A DNA stretch of 51,965 bases from Bacteroidales bacterium (GTDB lineage: Bacteria > Bacteroidota > Bacteroidia > Bacteroidales > UBA10428): the NCBI GenBank assembly GCA_016931575.1, contig JAFGEO010000131.1, positions 1 to 51,965 on the forward strand, written 5' to 3'. Below are positions 35,630 to 45,068 of the stretch, piece by piece (positions within the stretch are counted from its first letter, which is position 1; every line of letters starts with the position of its first letter). A program made the position numbers and the translations under genes. The notes beneath the pieces were generated by a model. The model searched no databases. It saw only the letters and a program-made list of their open reading frames with translations, and was not told the DNA's origin.

Positions 35630-36258
35630 GATCGTATTCCGTTTAGTACTATTTCGATAAGACTTTCATACAGCTCTTCAGTGGAAAATTCCAGCACTTC
35701 GAACAAGCCCTTTTTGGTCATGGAGATCTGGACAATACTCAGGAACTGCAACCATAAGGTATGGGCGATCACCATGGCCGGAATATCCTTCCGGATTGAA
35801 TTCTCCTCAATGGCCTGTTGGATGAACTCCAGCACCAGCCGCACAGGAGTGCGGGTATAGACCGTCTCCCTGAGTTCCTCCCGGCTCAGATCCAGCTCTT
35901 CGGGGCTTAACCCTTCTAATTCTGTAATCGCTTTGATTTCAGCAGGGCATTCCCGGATTAAACTCAGAAATCGTTGCCCTAATAATTTCAACTTCTCAAG
36001 CCCTGTTCCGGGAGATCCGGAAAGGTCTGAAAGACGGTCATTCAAGCGGGAGGTTGCTGCAAGGATCACCGCATAGTGCAGCTCACTTTTATTTCTAAAA
36101 TAAAGGTAGAGAGTGCCTTTACTCAGTTCTGCCTCTGCTGCCACATCATCCATTGTGGCTTTCCCGAAGCCTTTGGTATTAAACAATTTTTCGGCCGCAA
36201 GCACAATATCGTCACGGCGTTGATTTCGCTCTCTTTCTTTTCGCTCAGCAATTCCCAT
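35626..36258 (-). CDS. TetR-family regulator of the efflux operon
   Basis: 210 residues. The N-terminal helix-turn-helix spans about 15-62: IVLAAEKLFNTKGFGKATMDDVAAEAELSKGTLYLYFRNKSEL. The helical C-terminal ligand-binding part has no recognised subfamily. First gene of the operon, so it controls itself and the pump genes (inference). A palindrome 16 bp upstream of its start (36274-36294) is a likely operator. Confidence 0.93.
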   Translation of the reverse strand: MGIAERKERERNQRRDDIVLAAEKLFNTKGFGKATMDDVAAEAELSKGTLYLYFRNKSELHYAVILAATSRLNDRLSDLSGSPGTGLEKLKLLGQRFLSLIRECPAEIKAITELEGLSPEELDLSREELRETVYTRTPVRLVLEFIQQAIEENSIRKDIPAMVIAHTLWLQFLSIVQISMTKKGLFEVLEFSTEELYESLIEIVLNGIRS

Positions 36259-36273
36259 TATACTATTGGTAAT

Positions 36274-36294
36274 TTATTGACTATTGGTCAGTAA
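36274..36294 (-). promoter_or_regulatory. Candidate TetR operator
   Basis: TTATTGAC (36274-36281), spacer CTATT-type TATTG, GTCAGTAA (36287-36294): inverted half-sites with seven of eight pairs. It overlaps two direct copies of ACTATTGGT (36262-36270, 36280-36288) 18 bp apart. Position directly before tetR fits auto-repression. Confidence 0.55.
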
Positions 36295-36315
36295 TTAGTA
36301 AAAATAGAAAATTAA

Positions 36316-36604
36316 TCAATACAGCCTGCGATTTTGTATAATTAAATGGGCTTCCTCAATAAGCCACGGCCATTCCCATTTCCCGAAATAAACAGGAATG
36401 GTATAGGTTTCCTGCACCTGTTCAACATGACGACAGATAAGCTCCCATTGAGGTATCAATTTTACCCCCCGCAGCGCTTCAGCATCACGGGCATTTCCAG
36501 GGTATCCCTGCGTATTATCGGATAATCAGGAAAATACTCAATAGCCCGAACAGGTTCAACTAAAAAAAGACGACAGGCAGTATCTGCAAGAGCTTTTCTC
36601 TCAT
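36316..36604 (-). pseudogene. Small gene coupled to yjbR, broken by two homopolymer frameshifts
   Basis: The ATG (36602-36604) overlaps the yjbR stop codon as ATGA. Frame 1 reads MREKLLQILPVVFF and hits a stop within a T7 run. One base back, frame 2 continues LVEPVRAIEYFPDYPIIRR up to a stop after a G6 run. Another step back, frame 3 continues VKLIPQWELICRHVEQV and YTIPVYFGKWEWPWLIEE to the TGA at 36316. Restoring one T and one G gives a 96-residue protein. The family is not recognised. Either a recent pseudogene, length-variable homopolymers, or sequencing errors. Confidence 0.6.
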
Positions 36605-36966
36605 GATATTTGATCCCCTCGTAGCAAAAAGCGTTTATTTTTCGGCAAGGTTATCACCACCTCATCATACGAATGATCAACCCACTCCCTGATCTGCTCA
36701 TCGCTCAGGTTGCCCTGGATGTCGACACCGTTCCAGTAGGTCTTGTTCATGTGATAGGCTGCGGTGACTTCAGGGTATTGCGCACGTAACTGAACCGCCA
36801 GTTCAGGATTACATTTCAGGGTGAGGCCACGCTGATCCTCCGAAAGGTCGAGAATGGCAAACATTTTCCCGGCTACTTTGAATACCAGGGCAGTATCGTT
36901 GAACGGGAAGCTTTCCGTAACTTCTGCTTTCGACAGGCAATACTCGTGGATTTGTTCGATGTTCAT
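36601..36966 (-). CDS. MmcQ/YjbR-family protein
   Basis: 121 residues matching the small YjbR fold: MNIEQIHEYCLSKAEVTESFPF, a beta strand VFKVAGKMFAILDL, LTLKCNPELAVQLR, YHMNKTYWNGVDIQG, and the C-terminal VDHSYDEVVITLPKNKR. These proteins have a CyaY-like or DNA-binding-like fold, and their function is not settled. Translationally coupled to the broken gene that follows. Confidence 0.9.
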   Translation of the reverse strand: MNIEQIHEYCLSKAEVTESFPFNDTALVFKVAGKMFAILDLSEDQRGLTLKCNPELAVQLRAQYPEVTAAYHMNKTYWNGVDIQGNLSDEQIREWVDHSYDEVVITLPKNKRFLLRGDQIS

Positions 36967-37096
36967 GCCGGGTGATTGAGGGTGTTTTTCAAAAATAGAT
37001 AATTAAAATGAAAGCAAACATTCAAAAACAAAGAAGCTTTTTCAGCTTTGTGGTCCTTTTTTTACACCGGGTAACACAGAGGTTTTTCTATTTTTT

Positions 37097-37136
37097 CTCA
37101 GTGGTTCTCCGTGATCCTCAGTGGCCCCCGGTGTTC
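37097..37136. repeat. Four degenerate 10-base tandem units
   Basis: CTCAGTGGTT, CTCCGTGATC, CTCAGTGGCC and CCCGGTGTTC are consecutive. They lie in the 230-bp gap between yjbR and yraN, which otherwise holds only T-rich runs and no gene. Similar CTCCGTGG-type filler occurs between genes in many bacteria, from general experience. Confidence 0.55.
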
Positions 37137-37196
37137 CTTTTTTTGTTTCACTCAGCTACACCTGGACTTAAGACCGATGAATAGCTGATAGCTCGA

Positions 37197-37559
37197 TTAA
37201 GGATCGGCATTAAACGCATCCTCGATATGCTCCAGGGTAAACGAATCCTTCTCCCCGAGGATTGCCACCACATCGAATCTTACTTCAGGCATGGAATCGA
37301 TGGTCTCCAGGTATGCTTCCGCAGCTTCGATGAGAAAACGTTGTTTCTGCCGGCTGACAAATTCGCTCGGATGCCCATAGGAATCACTGTACCGGAGTTT
37401 CACCTCCACAATGACCAGCATTTCCTGATCCCAGGCAATGATGTCAATTTCACGGTGGCACATATGCCAGTTCATGGCTACTAACTCATAGCCCTTACGG
37501 ATAAGGTACTGAGCAGCAATCTTTTCTGCTTCTTTACCAAGTTCGGTTTTTGATTTCAT
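37197..37559 (-). CDS. YraN/UPF0102 family protein (endonuclease-like fold)
   Basis: Start at MKSKTELGKEAEKIAAQYL; a longer frame from 37598 adds a non-conserved leader. 120 residues. Seen: GYELVAMNWHMCHREIDIIAWDQEMLVIVEVKLRYS, containing the D and ExK of the restriction-endonuclease fold, SRQKQRFLIEAAEAYL, and VRFDVVAIL. Biological role unknown; the family is widespread and often near cell-wall or replication genes. It lies 59 bp after the S66 peptidase gene. Confidence 0.92.
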   Translation of the reverse strand: MKSKTELGKEAEKIAAQYLIRKGYELVAMNWHMCHREIDIIAWDQEMLVIVEVKLRYSDSYGHPSEFVSRQKQRFLIEAAEAYLETIDSMPEVRFDVVAILGEKDSFTLEHIEDAFNADP

Positions 37560-37618
37560 ACGTACACTATCTCCCCTAACGACCCAGAGGGTCAGCATTA
37601 ATTTTTCGGACTTATAAG

Positions 37619-38533
37619 CTACATCCCGTAATTCAGGAAAGCGCCTTCCGCTGTGACTGACAGCTCTGCTTCCCTTCCCAGGATGAAAGGCTCATTATTT
37701 TCAATATGCCCGGCAGGAAATCCAAAAGCCACCGGAATTCCGTTCCCCTCGACATAGCTTCTGACAATCTCCCCGGCAGTTCTGCCAAAGGGGCGCTTTT
37801 TATCCTTCATGTCTGAAAACGCACCCACCACCAATCCTTTAAGCTTTCTCAACTTACTGCTCAGCGAAAGGTTCTGCATGATCCTGTCCAGGTGATATAG
37901 CTGTTCGCCAACATCTTCTATAAAAAGGATCTTACCGTCGGTGATGATCTCATAGGGTGTCCCCTGCAGACTGTAGAGAATGGACAGATTTCCACCGACA
38001 ACTTCCGCCCTACATTTCCCCTCAATATTCAGGGGATTTGGGTTAACAGAGATCCCATCATTCCGACCCCGAAGGATCGCATCGAGTCGCTGCAGATTCT
38101 CCTGAAAATATTCACTGGAATAGTTCACCGGCATGGGTGCATGAACACTGGGGAAGCCCAGCTGCTGATTCAGAAATACATGGAAAATCGTTACATCACT
38201 GAAACCGACCAGCCACTTCGGATTCTTCTTAAATACCTCATAGCTGATCCGGTTGAAGATCCGCACTGAACCATAGCCTCCCCGGGCACAGAATACGGCC
38301 CGCACATTTTCATCATCAAGAGCAGACTGGAAATCACCCTGCCGATGTTCATCATCACCGGCAAACTGGTTGAATACAGAAAATAGGTGTTCCCCCAGGC
38401 TTACCTTAAATCCCAGGCTCTTAAGCGACGTAACCGTATTTTTAACATAGCGCTTTTCGACAACGCTGGCCGGAGCGACAATCCGGATTTCATCCCCGGA
38501 TTTTAGAAAGGGTATGGTTTTTTTGGCAGTCAC
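37619..38533 (-). CDS. S66-family LD-carboxypeptidase
   Basis: Likely murein tetrapeptide carboxypeptidase in peptidoglycan recycling, or a microcin-immunity relative. 304 residues, GTG start; an in-frame TGA lies just upstream. Seen: N-terminal GDEIRIVAPAS, ARGGYGSVRIFNRI, the nucleophile in LVGFSDVTIFH (about Ser117), the mid-protein ILFIEDVGEQLYHLDRIM, and the His of FPAGHIENNEPFILG. No signal peptide, so it acts in the cytoplasm. Divergent from metG. Confidence 0.93.
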   Translation of the reverse strand: MTAKKTIPFLKSGDEIRIVAPASVVEKRYVKNTVTSLKSLGFKVSLGEHLFSVFNQFAGDDEHRQGDFQSALDDENVRAVFCARGGYGSVRIFNRISYEVFKKNPKWLVGFSDVTIFHVFLNQQLGFPSVHAPMPVNYSSEYFQENLQRLDAILRGRNDGISVNPNPLNIEGKCRAEVVGGNLSILYSLQGTPYEIITDGKILFIEDVGEQLYHLDRIMQNLSLSSKLRKLKGLVVGAFSDMKDKKRPFGRTAGEIVRSYVEGNGIPVAFGFPAGHIENNEPFILGREAELSVTAEGAFLNYGM

Positions 38534-38553
38534 TATGCTTCAAGAGGTAAAAA

Positions 38554-38584
38554 TTTCCAATACATTTGCATTTCCATATCTTTG
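38554..38584 (+). promoter_or_regulatory. metG promoter
   Basis: TATCTTTG (38577-38584) fits the -7 consensus fully, and TTTC (38554-38557) lies 19 bp upstream in the -33 position (consensus TTTG). A second TAnnTTTG match, TACATTTG, is at 38561-38568. The 5' leader would be about 70 bp. Confidence 0.6.
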
Positions 38585-38661
38585 CGGGATAATTGCACCC
38601 AGCGTGGAGTGTGAATATACAAACTTGTGAAAGAAAATAATACCTGTTTATTCCTAAAAAA

Positions 38662-40695
38662 ATGAAAGATTACAAACGATACCTCATTACCGCTGCCCTC
38701 CCCTACGCCAACGGACCCGTACATATCGGACACCTGGCAGGTGTTTATGTGCCTGCTGATATCTATGTGCGTTACCTGCGTATGAGGGGAAGAGATGTGG
38801 TTTTCGTTTGCGGATCGGATGAGCATGGGGTACCCATCACCATTAAGGCCCGACAGGAAGGTGTAAGTCCGCAGGATATCGTTGACCGTTATCACGGGAT
38901 TAACAAGAAAGCCTTTGCCGATTTTGGAATTTCATTTGATATCTACTCACGGACCAGCACAAAAATACATGCTGAAACTGCTTCAGGATTCTTTAAAACC
39001 CTTTACGACAGGGGAGAATTCGCAGAAAAAGTAACCCAGCAATATTATGATCAGGAGGCCGGGCAGTTTCTGGCCGACCGTTACATCACAGGAACCTGTC
39101 CCCAGTGTGGAAAAGAAGGTGCCTATGGCGACCAGTGCGAAAGCTGCGGAAGCTCCCTGAATGCCACCGAACTGAAAAATCCGAAATCCATGATTTCCGG
39201 CAGCACCCCTGTTCTGAAAGATACCAAACACTGGTTCCTGCCCCTGGATAAGTATGAGCCTTTCCTGAAGAAGTGGATCCTCGAGGAGAACAAGCACTGG
39301 AAGGTCAATGTTTACGGACAGTGTAAATCATGGATCGATGCAGGGCTGCAGCCCCGTGCCGTTACCCGCGACCTCGACTGGGGCGTAGATGTCCCGGTTC
39401 CGGGTGCCGAAGGGAAAAAATTATACGTGTGGTTTGATGCACCCATTGGGTATATTTCAGCAACAAAAGAACTCACCCCCAACTGGGAAAAATACTGGAA
39501 ACAGCAGGATACCCGCATGATCCATTTCATCGGAAAAGACAACATCGTGTTCCATTGCATCATCTTTCCGGCCATGCTGAAGGCTGAAGGAAGCTACGTG
39601 CTGCCCGAGAATGTCCCGGCCAATGAGTTCCTCAACCTGGAAGGCGATAAAATTTCAACCTCACGGAACTGGGCGGTATGGCTGCATGAGTACCTTGAAG
39701 ATTTCCCCGGAAAAGAAGATGTCCTGCGGTATACCCTCTGTGCCAATGCCCCGGAAACCAAGGATAACGATTTCACCTGGAAGGACCTTCAGACCCGCAA
39801 TAACAGTGAGCTGGTGGCCATCCTGGGTAACTTCGTAAACCGCGCCATCGTACTGACACATAAATATTACGAGGGAGAGGTTCCGGCACGAAACGAACTA
39901 ACCGGTTTCGACAAGGAAACCCTGGATGAAATTGCATCCATCAAGGCATCTGTTGAAAACAGCATGGAAAGTTTCCGCCTGCGCGAATCCCTGAAATTTG
40001 CCATGGACCTTGCCCGCCTCGGCAACAAGTACCTGGCCGATACCGAGCCATGGTCCCTCCAGAAAACCGATCCGGCACGGGTAAAAACCATCATGAACAT
40101 CTCCCTGCAGATCACGGCCAACCTCTCCAGCCTGGTTGCACCCTTCCTCCCGGTAACGGCGAAAAAGCTGGAGCAGTTCCTGAATATTGAAACAGTAGCC
40201 TGGGAGAACATCGGCAGTCACGACCTGCTGCCACCGGGACATACCATCAATAAAGCCGGCCTCCTGTTTGAAAAGATAGAGGACGATGCCATTGAGAAAC
40301 AACTGGAAAAACTCAGGAAAACCAAAGAATCTAACGCTGAAAAAGAAGTAAAAGTGGATCCACAGAAAGAAGCTATTACCTACGACGACTTCATGAAAAT
40401 GGATATTCGTATTGCGACCATCATGGAAGCAGAGAAAGTACCAAAAACTGATAAGCTCCTCAAGCTTACTGTCGATACAGGTATTGACAAGCGTACCATA
40501 GTTTCCGGGATTGCTCAATATTTTGATCCGGAAAAAATCATCGGAAAGCAGGTATGTGTGCTGGTGAACCTTGAGCCCCGTAAGCTAAGAGGAATTGAAT
40601 CGCAGGGCATGATTCTGATGGCTCAGGATAGCGACGGGAGTTTGAAATTTGTTTCGCCTTCAGATAAGGTTAATCCGGGAAGCAACATCTCCTAG
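38662..40695 (+). CDS. metG: Methionyl-tRNA synthetase
   Basis: Charges initiator and elongator tRNA-Met. 677 residues. Seen: HIGH (21-24) in [13 protein letters not shown]; a zinc knuckle with Cys146, Cys149, Cys159 and Cys162; the KMSKS-type loop KISTS (330-334); the anticodon-binding helical domain (about 385-560) and a C-terminal OB-fold tRNA-binding domain (about 575-677, [18 protein letters not shown]), which makes the enzyme dimeric in relatives. Complete and monocistronic. Confidence 0.98.
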   Translation: MKDYKRYLITAALPYANGPVHIGHLAGVYVPADIYVRYLRMRGRDVVFVCGSDEHGVPITIKARQEGVSPQDIVDRYHGINKKAFADFGISFDIYSRTSTKIHAETASGFFKTLYDRGEFAEKVTQQYYDQEAGQFLADRYITGTCPQCGKEGAYGDQCESCGSSLNATELKNPKSMISGSTPVLKDTKHWFLPLDKYEPFLKKWILEENKHWKVNVYGQCKSWIDAGLQPRAVTRDLDWGVDVPVPGAEGKKLYVWFDAPIGYISATKELTPNWEKYWKQQDTRMIHFIGKDNIVFHCIIFPAMLKAEGSYVLPENVPANEFLNLEGDKISTSRNWAVWLHEYLEDFPGKEDVLRYTLCANAPETKDNDFTWKDLQTRNNSELVAILGNFVNRAIVLTHKYYEGEVPARNELTGFDKETLDEIASIKASVENSMESFRLRESLKFAMDLARLGNKYLADTEPWSLQKTDPARVKTIMNISLQITANLSSLVAPFLPVTAKKLEQFLNIETVAWENIGSHDLLPPGHTINKAGLLFEKIEDDAIEKQLEKLRKTKESNAEKEVKVDPQKEAITYDDFMKMDIRIATIMEAEKVPKTDKLLKLTVDTGIDKRTIVSGIAQYFDPEKIIGKQVCVLVNLEPRKLRGIESQGMILMAQDSDGSLKFVSPSDKVNPGSNIS

Positions 40696-40755
40696 ATTGC
40701 AGGTTTGTTTAGGGATTGGTATACTAGCTTGAGACTTCAGGTTTCAATTACTCAA

Positions 40756-41736
40756 CTATCTGCCATAATATATCGGTAAAATCAAAGAATCGGTAGCTAT
40801 ATTAACACCAGCAAAAATTCCGGCTCCTCCTTCCACGTTAGAATACACCCAGGCCGGTTCAGAAAACCGTTGATCAAGGTTTCTCTGAATGGTGCGGGAA
40901 GTCATATACTCATAGGCTTCGGAACTAAGGGTAGCCAGGTTAAAATATATCCTCCTGTCTCCACCCAGACTATAGGCATTATCGACCCAAAATTTGGCAA
41001 TAAATTCATATTCATCCGATTGTATAAACTCATTTGTGAATAGCAAATAATCCGGATCTCCCCAACCAAATGGACTATTATATAAGTCAAGCGTATTGCC
41101 AAGTATAGGATCATTTATTCTTGGATCGGATAACTCAAGTAGATCATATGGATCTCTCCAAGTATTTATTCTGGACACAAAAAAATAAAAATTCCTGATA
41201 TCTTCCGGGTTTTGCATTTTCAGATATGTATTCAGATATAACTGGAAATCTTCCACCCCTGCAATATCTTGTATTGTGGTATCATAGTCATGATACAGAT
41301 ATTTCAACCAGGTCTTTTCAGGAATGGTACTCTCGGCAAATACCGGATCAAAACCGGGAGCACTTACTTCAAGACGGTAGGTACTGCCAGATTCCCCCAT
41401 GGCCGAATCGCTACAATAAACTCTGTTTCTAATCCGATGGGGGTCTAGATAATACTCATTCCACACTAAGCTTTCCTGGAAAATCCCGTCTTTATAGAGA
41501 TTAACTTCTGCATTCTCTATCGTATCCGAATAAAATTCTTCCGAGTCTATTCTCATGGTAGAGGTAACATAAACAACAAATGGTTCTCCTTCGTTGAAAA
41601 AGCATTGTAATACCAATCTGGGTTCAAAACCCTCCAGCTCAATATCATAGGTTTTGGTAGTACATGACAGACATAGCACAACCATACCAAAAGCAAAAGT
41701 GAATTTTAAAAAATGTGTTTTCATAGGAACCATCAT
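40756..41736 (-). CDS. DUF4249 lipoprotein
   Basis: 326 residues. N-terminal lipobox LCLSC (Cys25), then a beta-rich domain with YDIELEGFEPRLVLQCFFNEGEPFVV (read in parts), SGSTYRLEVSAPGFDPVFAESTIP and RTIQRNLDQRFSEPAWVYSNVEGGAGIFAG, the usual DUF4249 ending. The start overlaps the TonB receptor stop codon as ATGA, followed by two further in-frame ATGs. DUF4249 proteins accompany TonB receptors in Bacteroidota; they may be surface partners in uptake (inference). Substrate unknown. Confidence 0.88.
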   Translation of the reverse strand: MMVPMKTHFLKFTFAFGMVVLCLSCTTKTYDIELEGFEPRLVLQCFFNEGEPFVVYVTSTMRIDSEEFYSDTIENAEVNLYKDGIFQESLVWNEYYLDPHRIRNRVYCSDSAMGESGSTYRLEVSAPGFDPVFAESTIPEKTWLKYLYHDYDTTIQDIAGVEDFQLYLNTYLKMQNPEDIRNFYFFVSRINTWRDPYDLLELSDPRINDPILGNTLDLYNSPFGWGDPDYLLFTNEFIQSDEYEFIAKFWVDNAYSLGGDRRIYFNLATLSSEAYEYMTSRTIQRNLDQRFSEPAWVYSNVEGGAGIFAGVNIATDSLILPIYYGR

Positions 41737-44084
41737 TTGAAGCTTATTGTATAGCTAAAAGAAGGAAATATCGGAATGATACTATGGCTGCGCAGCTTCC
41801 CATTATAGAAGGTGTAGTACAGCGCATTATGATGCATATAGGTATTATAGAGGCCAAAACTAAAAACATGATCAGTCTTTTTCCTCTGTATCGTATAGTT
41901 GATCACAAAATCCAGCCTGTGATAGTTGGGAAGCCGGTAATTGTTTTTGGATTCATAGTAAGGATAATCAGGAGGATAATATAAATAATACTCCTGGTTC
42001 AATACACTTACCTTCTCAATAGGCAAGGTCACTGCATTTCCGGTCGTAAAAATCCAGGTTACCCCGGCTTCCAACCTCTCATTTATCTCCTGCATAAAGA
42101 CGATTTTCAGATCGTGCCGGCGGTCGTATTTGTAGGGGAAACTATTCCCGTAATTCAATTCATCAAATAACCGGTCCGATTTGGATAAGGTATAGGCTAT
42201 CCAACCCGTTGATTTGCCCTGTTCTTTCTGAAGCATAATTTCCAGACCTTTTGCCTGACCCTGGCCCTGTACCACAATATCTTCCCAGTACTCTTTCAGA
42301 TTGGCATTTTCCTTATACTCAAGCAGGTTAGTCATTTGTTTATAGTAGCATTCAACGGATACATTGATTAAGGGACCCAGCTTTTGTTTATAGGCCAGGC
42401 TATATTGTATTGACCCTGATGGCTTAACAGCCTTAGTGACCGGTACCCATTGATCTGTCGGGAAGCCAACCGATGAGTTGGCCAGCAGGTGAAGGTTTTG
42501 AGAACAGATACCCCAGGAACCTTCCAGAGAACTATTCTCCGAAAACCTAAATTGCAGGTTGATTCTTGGTTCGGGAGACTGGTATAGCGTATCCTCCGTC
42601 AGAAAAGCAGCATACCGGAGCCCCAGATAGAGGTCGAACCGGGATCCAAGCTTTATTGCATCCTCCAGGTAGGCAGCAAATTCAAAATTAGTAAGCGTTC
42701 TTCCCGTATTCACAGAATCAACATCCAGTAATCCGCTAAAGTCCCTGAAATCATAGATATTCACACCCGGTTTGAATTGATGCCGGACAGCTGTCCCTCC
42801 AACACGGATCCTATGCATATTATTCGGAAACAAATCCAGGTCGTAGGATACCCCATAATCCTCAATTCCGGAATTAAACCCCATACTATACCGGTTCGTT
42901 TTAACATCACCCACCGTAGTGGTAATATCTTCCCTGAAAGTATTGGTCTCAAAAGTATACCTGGTATACAATAAAGTAGTGTTTGAAAATACCCGGGGGC
43001 CAAACTGATGGTTCCAGCGAAGCGTACCCGTTAGGTTTCCCCAGCTGAAAGCATCCTTCTCTTCATAATGCTCAGTGCCGGCTTCAGTCTCCGTATCTTC
43101 AGAAAAAGTATACTGGTAAGCATCGTTCCCAGTATACAGGCTAAAATAGATACGGTTATTGGCGTTGATCCGATGATTGATCTTTACATTGATATCCTGA
43201 AAATTGTACGCCCACATGGCATCATCTTTGATAACCCACTTAAAATAAGGATATCCCAATAACTCCAGGTAGGTACGGCGTGCCGATATCAGAAAGGTGG
43301 TTTTATCCTTGATCAGTGGGCCTTCAACCAAAAGTCTGGCAGATATCAATCCGGCTGAAAAAGAACCTTTAATTTTTTGAGTATTACCCTCCTTCATCCG
43401 AATGTCCAGCACCGAAGAAGTGCGCCCTCCATAACGAGCCGGGGGAGCTCCTTTCATCAGGGTACTGCTGTTGATCGCATCAGTATTGAATACTGAAAAG
43501 AACCCGAAGAGATGGTTGGCATTGTATACCGGAACGCCATCCAGCAGGATCAGGTTTTCACCCGGGCTGCTGCCGCGGACCACCATCCCGGCGGTTCCTT
43601 CCATGCCTCCCTGCACTCCCGGCATTAATTGGTATGCCTTTAATAAATCTTTCTCCCCGGCAATAACCGGGATCTTCCTGATGGATTGCATGGAAATCCT
43701 GTTTATTCCGATGGAATGCGATTTTATCGGGTCATGTTGAGCTGTGACCACGACTTCATCCAGGGATTGTTGTTCCGGCACCAGCTTTATAATAACGGAC
43801 TCTGTCTTCTTCTCCGGAATTGGATATTCCGCTGCTTCGTAGCCCAGATAAGAAATCTCCAGCTTCTTGCTCTCCCCCTCCAGCCGGATACTGAAGAAGC
43901 CATATTCGTTACTCACAGCGTTATTCCCGGTTGAAGGATCATACAGGGTGGCTCCGATCAATCTTTCCCCTGATGTGCTATCTTCAATATACCCGCTGAG
44001 GGTGTTATTTGCCGGTTGAGAAAGAAGTGGATGGATCAGCACCGTTTGAAACAGAAAAACCAGAATGGGACGTAACTTCATCAT
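41733..44084 (-). CDS. TonB-dependent receptor with carboxypeptidase-like regulatory domain
   Basis: 783 residues: signal peptide (about 1-22), CarboxypepD-regulatory-like domain (about 27-108, LSGYIEDSTSGERLIGATLYD), plug (about 115-235, DEVVVTAQ, LLKAYQLMPGVQGG, GMVVRGSSPGENLILLDGVPVYN) and a 22-strand-type barrel ending YTISFK. It is of the shorter receptor type, not SusC. Operon order is FISUMP lipoprotein, receptor, DUF4249. Substrate not predictable. Confidence 0.93.
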   Translation of the reverse strand: MMKLRPILVFLFQTVLIHPLLSQPANNTLSGYIEDSTSGERLIGATLYDPSTGNNAVSNEYGFFSIRLEGESKKLEISYLGYEAAEYPIPEKKTESVIIKLVPEQQSLDEVVVTAQHDPIKSHSIGINRISMQSIRKIPVIAGEKDLLKAYQLMPGVQGGMEGTAGMVVRGSSPGENLILLDGVPVYNANHLFGFFSVFNTDAINSSTLMKGAPPARYGGRTSSVLDIRMKEGNTQKIKGSFSAGLISARLLVEGPLIKDKTTFLISARRTYLELLGYPYFKWVIKDDAMWAYNFQDINVKINHRINANNRIYFSLYTGNDAYQYTFSEDTETEAGTEHYEEKDAFSWGNLTGTLRWNHQFGPRVFSNTTLLYTRYTFETNTFREDITTTVGDVKTNRYSMGFNSGIEDYGVSYDLDLFPNNMHRIRVGGTAVRHQFKPGVNIYDFRDFSGLLDVDSVNTGRTLTNFEFAAYLEDAIKLGSRFDLYLGLRYAAFLTEDTLYQSPEPRINLQFRFSENSSLEGSWGICSQNLHLLANSSVGFPTDQWVPVTKAVKPSGSIQYSLAYKQKLGPLINVSVECYYKQMTNLLEYKENANLKEYWEDIVVQGQGQAKGLEIMLQKEQGKSTGWIAYTLSKSDRLFDELNYGNSFPYKYDRRHDLKIVFMQEINERLEAGVTWIFTTGNAVTLPIEKVSVLNQEYYLYYPPDYPYYESKNNYRLPNYHRLDFVINYTIQRKKTDHVFSFGLYNTYMHHNALYYTFYNGKLRSHSIIPIFPSFSYTISFK

Positions 44085-44098
44085 GAGATCAGTTGCGA

Positions 44099-45052
44099 TT
44101 AATTATCCTTGATACAACGAACGGAAAAACAATCACCCTCGTTCGTTTCATTAGTCTCATCATATCTATTAATCCCTTTATTATAAAAACTTTGGGGCCA
44201 CATAACCCTCGGGTAATAAACCCCGCTATCATTGGGTGCGGTCCAAAAACAAGCCGCATAACCTAGCGATGCATTTCTACCGCTATAGCCATTAAAGAAT
44301 CCAGCCGCCATCGCCGTAAATCCCAGGCTATTGGTGATATCATCATAGTCAGATTCCCAGTGTTTTTTCCCGGGTTCCCTGAGCATAGCAGCTCCATCCG
44401 TTTCACGGCGACCCAATTCATCCAATAGTTCAGCGGGCATTTCAACATTATATTCAAGTACTTTCCAATCCTCATCGGTGGGTAAATGCCAGCCGGAGGG
44501 ACAAACCGCTTCGCATACTTCCATAGGATAGAGCAAACCATAAATTTCCTCCTGTTTTTCGCCAAACTCATTTTTTACAGTTCTGCTTTTACCCGGAATT
44601 TCATACCGCATATTTTCTCCCATCCATACCTGTTCAAAGATTTGAACCTCAGGATAAACATTTCCATCGCGGGGATCAACAAAGAGGTCAACCTGATCGG
44701 TGGTGAACTGAGCCTCTTCGCTATAGGTCACACCCGCCTCGTTTTTTGTATACGCCCGGATATAGTAAGTGGTATTGTATTCAAGACCTATGAGGGGTAT
44801 TCTGAAAGGAAAACTGAGATCATTCCTGATACTACTATCGTTTAGGTTAGGTTGCTGATGTTGGGCAAAGACAATTCCACTGCTGAAACTATGGATACTC
44901 TCTTCCAGGATCTCTGCCCGGATGATTGCAGATGTATGGGTAACACCTTCGATAGATGCGACCCGGTTTGCCGGTGGCATAGGGTGTTTATAACAGGATG
45001 TCATGCCAAGAACAGAGAGCAAACTTAGAAAGAGTAGATGTGATTTATTCAT
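44099..45052 (-). CDS. FISUMP-domain lipoprotein
   Basis: 317 residues with lipobox LGMTSC (Cys20). An FN3-like beta domain (about 30-115, YNTTYYIRAYTKNEAGVTYSEEAQFTT) precedes a FISUMP domain (about 125-317): DGNVYPEVQIFEQVWMGENMRYE, YGLLYPMEVCEAVCPSGWHLPTDEDWKVLE, then WTAPNDSG and the closing FSVRCIKD. Such domains are common on Bacteroidota surface lipoproteins; function unknown. It is the first gene of the TonB/DUF4249 operon, 14 bp before the receptor, so it is likely a surface partner. Confidence 0.9.
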   Translation of the reverse strand: MNKSHLLFLSLLSVLGMTSCYKHPMPPANRVASIEGVTHTSAIIRAEILEESIHSFSSGIVFAQHQQPNLNDSSIRNDLSFPFRIPLIGLEYNTTYYIRAYTKNEAGVTYSEEAQFTTDQVDLFVDPRDGNVYPEVQIFEQVWMGENMRYEIPGKSRTVKNEFGEKQEEIYGLLYPMEVCEAVCPSGWHLPTDEDWKVLEYNVEMPAELLDELGRRETDGAAMLREPGKKHWESDYDDITNSLGFTAMAAGFFNGYSGRNASLGYAACFWTAPNDSGVYYPRVMWPQSFYNKGINRYDETNETNEGDCFSVRCIKDN

Positions 45053-45068
45053 GATGTCTGTTTTTAGG

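Noticed and set aside
39898-40518. Minus-strand reading frame of 206 codons
   Set aside because: It lies wholly within metG, whose domains are intact; composition is that of a shadow frame.
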